From a virus, in IMG/VR virus record IMGVR_UViG_3300028569_000030, positions 1 through 64,000 of that record: a stretch of 64,000 nucleotides of DNA; one strand, given 5' to 3'. Under the pieces are notes generated by a model that saw only the letters and a list, made by a program, of their open reading frames with translations, ran no database searches and was not told where the DNA came from. Both the position numbers and the translations under genes were made by a program. Positions 59,935 to 64,000 of this stretch are shown here, piece by piece (position 1 is the first letter of the stretch; each line of letters starts with the position of its first letter).

Positions 59935-60386
59935 TTCTTTTTGCCTTTTTTCACTACCTTAGGTGGCATATCTTGCGTAATAGTGTGTTTGTATATGTAA
60001 GATTCTGTTGGAGGATGTGGAATGTAGTTGGCATCATAGTATGTCCTATAGTCATATGATTCTCCACAAAGCTTAGCTTTTAGTTTTTGAAGGTCTGACA
60101 TTTTACGTTCAAGTTCTCCAATTGGAAACTCTTCTTTAACAATATCTACACCGAATTGTTCATAAAAACGAAGTACTCCTCCTGTAGTACTATAATCAGC
60201 ATATTTCATTGTGTTTTTATATGTTTCTATATATGGTCGTTTTTTTTCTATTAAGTCTTGTAGTTGTTGCCTCCTTAGGTCGTCTATATAACCTTGGATA
60301 GACTGTACGTCTAGCTTTAGGGAGTAAAATCTCCAACATTGTATTAGAAATACTGCTGTTATAAGGATGTATGTTATTATTTCCAT
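59931..60386 (-). CDS. Membrane-anchored hypothetical protein
   Basis: A 151-residue protein with one N-terminal membrane helix (~residues 3-20), a coiled segment (DVQSIQGYIDDLRRQQLQDLIEKKR) and a Tyr-rich C-terminal half ending PPKVVKKGKKK. No family recognised. It overlaps the metallopeptidase gene by 4 nt. Confidence 0.6.
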   Translation of the reverse strand: MEIITYILITAVFLIQCWRFYSLKLDVQSIQGYIDDLRRQQLQDLIEKKRPYIETYKNTMKYADYSTTGGVLRFYEQFGVDIVKEEFPIGELERKMSDLQKLKAKLCGESYDYRTYYDANYIPHPPTESYIYKHTITQDMPPKVVKKGKKK

Positions 60387-60396
60387 GGTGCTCCTT

Positions 60397-61437
60397 TTAT
60401 TTTAAGACATTTCCTATTGGTCTTATGTAATTCATTATATACTTATCATGTCTTCCAAGTAAATAGGGAAATATTGCATCTGAGTGAACTATTCCAGTAT
60501 TTTTACTTACGAGGAATATTCCAATAGCTTTTTTCCCTTCAGGAGTAAGTTCTGTAGTGGGTAAGATCTTTAAATCATTTTGTATTTCTGAAATTACTTT
60601 TTGATAGCTATGTTCTAGGGATTTTTTAATAGGCTCCCATTCATTTCTGAATTCCTCCGGTATTTGACACAAGTACTGGCTCTCAACTATACCAGACTTC
60701 ATGCATTCCCACAAAGAAAGTGGACTAAGGTGGGATAATAGCTTAGCAATTTTCAAATACTCATCGCCTTTTATTTTGATCCTAAGTCCTGATTCAAATC
60801 TAACTACCCACCCCTCTTTGTCTTTTGGTATAGTTTTTTTTAACTTTACACAGTCTTCAATTGTCCCACCGTAAGAATGGGCAATTGGAAAACAAGTAGC
60901 AACTTCTAGTGGGTGCATATCCCTATAGTGGATATCAATTGCGCCAAGTAGTACTAGCTCTTCTTTGTTTTCGTAATTTACAATAATTTTATTACTGGGA
61001 TAAATAATCTCAACTAAGTAAGTAGTTCCAGGAGTTAAAATGCTAGTATTGTATTTTTTTAAAAGTTCTGCACCTTTGATTGCTTGATCTGACGTAAAAG
61101 CTCCTCTAGTAGCAACATTCCATTTATTATTGTAATAATAGACTATTCCCAAAGATCCATCCATTTTTTCCCACACGGAGTATAACTCATCAGGCAAATT
61201 ATCCAAGGTAACATTTTCCATTTCTCCAAGATTAAAAAACTTGGGAAACGGTCTAGCAATAATCTCCCCAGTATCTTTTTCAAAGATAATACCTCGAGAT
61301 CTTATAGTATATTCATCCCACGCTCTTTCAAACGTGCATTTGTCTGTGTAGTTATATAGAATAAGACCGTCTTTCTCTACTGATCTAAGCAAGCCTAGTT
61401 TTACTCTATCATTGTATGGAACTAGTGATGGGTGCAT
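60397..61437 (-). CDS. RNA ligase, T4 Rnl1-like
   Basis: ATP-dependent ligase that rejoins 3'-OH and 5'-phosphate RNA ends, typically cleaved tRNA. It has 346 residues against 374 for T4 Rnl1. Nucleotidyltransferase motifs: I, WEKMDGSLG (~88-96, active Lys); III, TYLVEIIYPSNKIIVNY (~139-155); IV, EGWVVRFE (~208-215); V, RIKIKGDEYLKI (~219-230). It is one gene away from a polynucleotide kinase-phosphatase, the partner that heals the ends. Confidence 0.9.
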   Translation of the reverse strand: MHPSLVPYNDRVKLGLLRSVEKDGLILYNYTDKCTFERAWDEYTIRSRGIIFEKDTGEIIARPFPKFFNLGEMENVTLDNLPDELYSVWEKMDGSLGIVYYYNNKWNVATRGAFTSDQAIKGAELLKKYNTSILTPGTTYLVEIIYPSNKIIVNYENKEELVLLGAIDIHYRDMHPLEVATCFPIAHSYGGTIEDCVKLKKTIPKDKEGWVVRFESGLRIKIKGDEYLKIAKLLSHLSPLSLWECMKSGIVESQYLCQIPEEFRNEWEPIKKSLEHSYQKVISEIQNDLKILPTTELTPEGKKAIGIFLVSKNTGIVHSDAIFPYLLGRHDKYIMNYIRPIGNVLK

Positions 61438-61821
61438 TTAGACCTGCTTATTTTGTAAATTTTTATTTAAGCTTTCTATTTTATTTAAATAATCTATTTG
61501 GTTATTTTTTTGTACTTCTAATTCTTTTGCTTTAATTTCTAAAGCAGCTCTAATTGCCTCTTCATTAATATTTTTTATTTCATCTCTTTTATATAGTCCC
61601 GGAAATGCACAAAAATCATCACAGCTTACATCAGCAAATGTAAGTCTTCCCCAGCCGGCAATACAACGATCTCCAGTGCATGATGATCCATCTGAAAATA
61701 CATAATTTGTAATATATGCATCATTTAAAAGTTGCTTCATTTCTTCAATTGAAACGGCATTAACTTTTTCAAAGGTATGGTTCTCGAACATAATCCAAGC
61801 AGTAAATTTAATAGCTTTCAT
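61438..61821 (-). CDS. Cysteine-motif hypothetical protein between RNA-repair genes
   Basis: A 127-residue protein. The core SCTGDRCIAGWGRLTFADVSCDDFC (described as residues ~47-71) holds four Cys in two pairs and could bind metal. A C-terminal coiled coil follows. It lies directly between Pnkp and RNA ligase with no gaps (1 nt or less on each side), so it may belong to the RNA-repair unit. No family recognised. Confidence 0.6.
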   Translation of the reverse strand: MKAIKFTAWIMFENHTFEKVNAVSIEEMKQLLNDAYITNYVFSDGSSCTGDRCIAGWGRLTFADVSCDDFCAFPGLYKRDEIKNINEEAIRAALEIKAKELEVQKNNQIDYLNKIESLNKNLQNKQV

Positions 61822-62685
61822 TTAAAAGTCTCCTGGGGCACATTGAAGGCAGACAATACCTCGCCTTCTCCATAGGTCAACCACTTGTTTACGGTCGTCT
61901 ACAGCGAATAAGACATCATATCTCGTATGAATTTCAAAATCAAGTAAAATTTCTTTGATTATATAATCTTGTCTAAAATCATTACTAGATCTCATAAATA
62001 AATCAGCATGTTTTCTATTAACATGGTGTTGTAGCCATGATTTAGTCTGAGGCATATGGCTATCGGGCCTTCCAGAACAGAAAACAATATTCCACGGCAT
62101 GTTATTAACTAGTTCTAAGCACCATAGATTAGGTACATCTGATACTAGTTCATCTAAAAAGCTTTTCCAATTCTTTTTTCCTTCTGTTCTTATGTGGTGT
62201 AGTCTATGATCAATGTTACATAAAGTCCCATCTAAATCCACTATGATACATCCTTGCTTCTCTATATTATTGTTGTAATATTCAAAATCAGTATCACCCT
62301 CGTCTTCGGTAGGACGTTCAAATTTACTAAAAAAAGTACGTAGTGCAGCTTTAGCGGAGATTTCATCTTTTATAGTAGGATGGTTCTCTCGTTTTAAGCA
62401 CCTTTCTAAGCATATATCATATGGAACAAACAAAGTTTTTACTACAATCTCATATCCTGCTTCTTTTGCTGGCACGATGTATCTAGCTCTTTGTTCTTTG
62501 TTAAAATTCATCCTATCCACGACTATATCTAAACCTTTTGATAGAGCTTCTGCAAAAATAAGCTTATGACCTTCTTTACCTTGATCATCTTGACTAACAC
62601 GCACAAATCCTTCACAGTTGGAAGCTAATTGGCTTTTTCCTGAGCCAGGAGGTCCTACTAAAACTGTAAGCCTTCTATTTGACAT
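61822..62685 (-). CDS. Polynucleotide kinase-phosphatase, T4 Pnkp-like
   Basis: End-healing enzyme of 287 residues: it phosphorylates 5'-OH and removes 3'-phosphate from nucleic acids. The N-terminal kinase has VLVGPPGSGKSQLA (~8-21) and VDRMNFNKEQR (~56-66). The C-terminal HAD phosphatase has CIIVDLDGTLCNIDHR (~146-161, nucleophile Asp), FCSGRPDSH (~202-210) and VLFAVDDRKQVVDLWRRRGI (~258-277). The domain order equals T4 PseT. With RNA ligase it forms the T4-style tRNA-repair pair. Confidence 0.92.
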   Translation of the reverse strand: MSNRRLTVLVGPPGSGKSQLASNCEGFVRVSQDDQGKEGHKLIFAEALSKGLDIVVDRMNFNKEQRARYIVPAKEAGYEIVVKTLFVPYDICLERCLKRENHPTIKDEISAKAALRTFFSKFERPTEDEGDTDFEYYNNNIEKQGCIIVDLDGTLCNIDHRLHHIRTEGKKNWKSFLDELVSDVPNLWCLELVNNMPWNIVFCSGRPDSHMPQTKSWLQHHVNRKHADLFMRSSNDFRQDYIIKEILLDFEIHTRYDVLFAVDDRKQVVDLWRRRGIVCLQCAPGDF

Positions 62686-62787
62686 TTAAGACCTCTTTTT
62701 TATAAAGGGATACATACTTTCTCCATTGGCATATTTACACCATGCGTTGTTGCATGGAGTTGTGTAAAATGGACATTTATTAGGCAT
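62686..62787 (-). CDS. 33-residue cysteine-containing protein
   Basis: A short gene MPNKCPFYTTPCNNAWC... with three Cys (positions 5, 12, 17) and a basic end. Its ATG overlaps the TAA of the HNH gene (TAATG), and its own TAA directly abuts the ATG of the kinase-phosphatase gene. This exact packing argues for translation. Function unknown; possibly a tiny metal knuckle. Confidence 0.55.
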   Translation of the reverse strand: MPNKCPFYTTPCNNAWCKYANGESMYPFIKKRS

Positions 62788-63152
62788 TATTCCAACGTAT
62801 TTTTATATATTCTATGTATTCTTGCTAAAAATTGTCCTTTACATAAGTTTGATTTTAAAAAATTACATTCAGTACAGCAAACGGCACAGTTTTTTTTTAA
62901 ATAGCCCTTGGTATTATCTAATCTATCTAAATAATAACCATTTGCTTTTTTACCATGCGGTATCCACGGAATTGAGTCTCCACAATAAGAACAATCTTTT
63001 TCTTCAGTAAAAATTAAATAATCTTTATAAGTAATATCGCATTCTAAATTCTTTAATCTAACCGATCTTAATAATCTATTATAATTTCTTTTATATGGAG
63101 TTTTAAAATGTCTAGCATTTAATTTTTTAGACCAATCATTATTATATTCCAC
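62787..63152 (-). CDS. HNH endonuclease, homing type
   Basis: A 121-residue HNH enzyme: CSYCGDSIPW (~residues 51-60), YYLDRLDNTKGYLKKNCAV (~72-90; the catalytic centre, with Asp in place of the first His as in related phage enzymes) and CCTECNFLKS (~91-100). It resembles the C-terminal half of the HNH protein at 45124. It stands directly behind the reductase gene, a classic target of phage homing genes. Confidence 0.78.
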   Translation of the reverse strand: MEYNNDWSKKLNARHFKTPYKRNYNRLLRSVRLKNLECDITYKDYLIFTEEKDCSYCGDSIPWIPHGKKANGYYLDRLDNTKGYLKKNCAVCCTECNFLKSNLCKGQFLARIHRIYKNTLE

Positions 63153-63164
63153 AAACTCCTCCTA

Positions 63165-64000
63165 TTATTTTAACTCACATTTATCGCCAGTGCAAGCATA
63201 ATTTCCTTGAGATTCAGTATTGTCTTCTTGTTCATAATTAATCAATTGTGAATAATCAATTTTTATTTCTAAAGATTTCAATTGATTATATTCATTTTCA
63301 GTAATTTCTTCATAGGGAGCTTGTTTGTAAATACCTCCATCATAGGGAAGAAACGATAGACCTCCAACATAATCCCAATTTTCATATACCCAATTCCCGA
63401 CTAAGAACCATTCATTATCTTTAACATATATTGTACAAGACGCATTGTGCTCACACCAATTTTTTTGGATTTTCTTATAATATTCTAATTGCTCTAAGGC
63501 TGAAACATTATGCCTGGTAACAGCACTTTCTGGAGATTTTACTGCGAAACTTAAAACCCAAGTAGTAACATCCTTTGTCTCTAAATGTTCTTGACCATTC
63601 TCCGGAAACATAGGAACTTTTTGATCTTTTAATAATTGAAATAATGAATCCGTGGCTGATATTCTATATCTTCGTATATAGAAAGGAGAGTATCTAACGT
63701 GTAATCCTGAAGCCGAATTTACCAATTGCGACACAGTTCCTGACGGTTTAACACAAGTAATTGCTGCGGGCATGTTTATTTCGAGAATAGCTGATGCTTT
63801 TTTAGCAATTTTTATAGCTCTATTTTTCAATGCTTTAAAAGTACTTTCAGTCATTAACGATGGATTATCCATTTGTCCAGTTAACGATACTCCCAACAAT
63901 CTCTCTTCTTCACAGTTTTTTTTCCAATTTTCATTTAAATATGGAAAGTATGTAAAAGTAGACTGTATAGTCCCGATCCAAGTTGCACATTCAACTTTTT
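63165..64000 (-). CDS. nrdJ: Ribonucleotide reductase class II (NrdJ), C-terminal part
   Basis: C-terminal ~278 residues of the adenosylcobalamin-dependent reductase. The frame is open to the window edge and continues beyond it (a TTG at 63899 is not a true start). Visible motifs: C-x-x-WIGTIQSTFTYFPYL, RLLGVSLTGQMDN, CVKPSGTVSQLVNSASGLH and FLPYDGGIYKQAPYE. The C-terminal redox pair is in ACTGDKCELK. It makes dNTPs without oxygen or a tyrosyl radical subunit. Confidence 0.93.
   Translation of the reverse strand, partial: KVECATWIGTIQSTFTYFPYLNENWKKNCEEERLLGVSLTGQMDNPSLMTESTFKALKNRAIKIAKKASAILEINMPAAITCVKPSGTVSQLVNSASGLHVRYSPFYIRRYRISATDSLFQLLKDQKVPMFPENGQEHLETKDVTTWVLSFAVKSPESAVTRHNVSALEQLEYYKKIQKNWCEHNASCTIYVKDNEWFLVGNWVYENWDYVGGLSFLPYDGGIYKQAPYEEITENEYNQLKSLEIKIDYSQLINYEQEDNTESQGNYACTGDKCELK

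Noticed and set aside
1-64000. CRISPR arrays, integrase, attachment sites, repressor
   Set aside because: Looked for but not seen; only coding repeats and no recombinase motifs are present.

Overview
The window is most of the genome of a low-G+C, apparently strictly lytic, short-tailed (podovirus-type) bacteriophage. The evidence is a P22-like portal, a terminase, a head-tail adaptor, a very large tail-nozzle protein and four consecutive large internal-virion/ejection proteins, with no tape measure, sheath, integrase or repressor. A Gram-negative host is suggested by small signal-peptide and coiled-coil lysis proteins beside an M15 peptidase endolysin. The host cannot be named from the sequence.

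Layout. (1) 1-1.5 kb: a gene-free, apparently structured segment with a leftward late-promoter motif, three small leftward genes, and a palindromic divergent promoter. (2) 1.5-9.7 kb, rightward: a 50-residue basic protein resembling the capsid N-terminus, small and large terminase, portal, scaffold, and a major capsid gene split by an 813-nt group I intron that encodes a GIY-YIG endonuclease. (3) 9.7-12.3 kb: an accessory island with its own host-type promoter (Vsr-like endonuclease, YkgJ-like protein, small unknowns). (4) 12.3-26 kb: tail fibres, assembly chaperones and modular receptor-binding proteins, separated by terminators. (5) 26-41.3 kb: adaptor, nozzle, ejection proteins and a holin-like protein. 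(6) 41.3-64 kb, leftward, meeting the late block tail to tail with overlapping stop codons: exported ClpP-like protease, HNH nucleases, dUTPase, metallophosphoesterase, lysis genes, DNA polymerase I with intein, primase-helicase with intein, ERF annealing protein, Cas4/RecB-like nuclease, dNMP kinase, RNA ligase, polynucleotide kinase-phosphatase and class II ribonucleotide reductase (cut by the window edge).

How it works together. The leftward block supplies nucleotides (NrdJ, Dut, dNMP kinase), replication (PolA, primase-helicase), recombination (ERF, nuclease), RNA repair (Pnkp + Rnl1) and lysis. The rightward block builds and packages the virion. Eight copies of the 11-base element TTAACAACTTA lie upstream of rightward virion operons and of the two leftward units at the left end. 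I saw none in the leftward replication block, so this is the best candidate for the phage late promoter. In four copies an ATG lies exactly 4 nt downstream, which suggests leaderless messages.

Most notable points: the possible large structured RNA at the left end and its neighbouring capsid-mimicking microprotein; the late-promoter element; the intron in the major capsid gene; paired inteins in the catalytic sites of polymerase and helicase; a ClpP-like protease with a signal peptide; and the RNA-repair pair.
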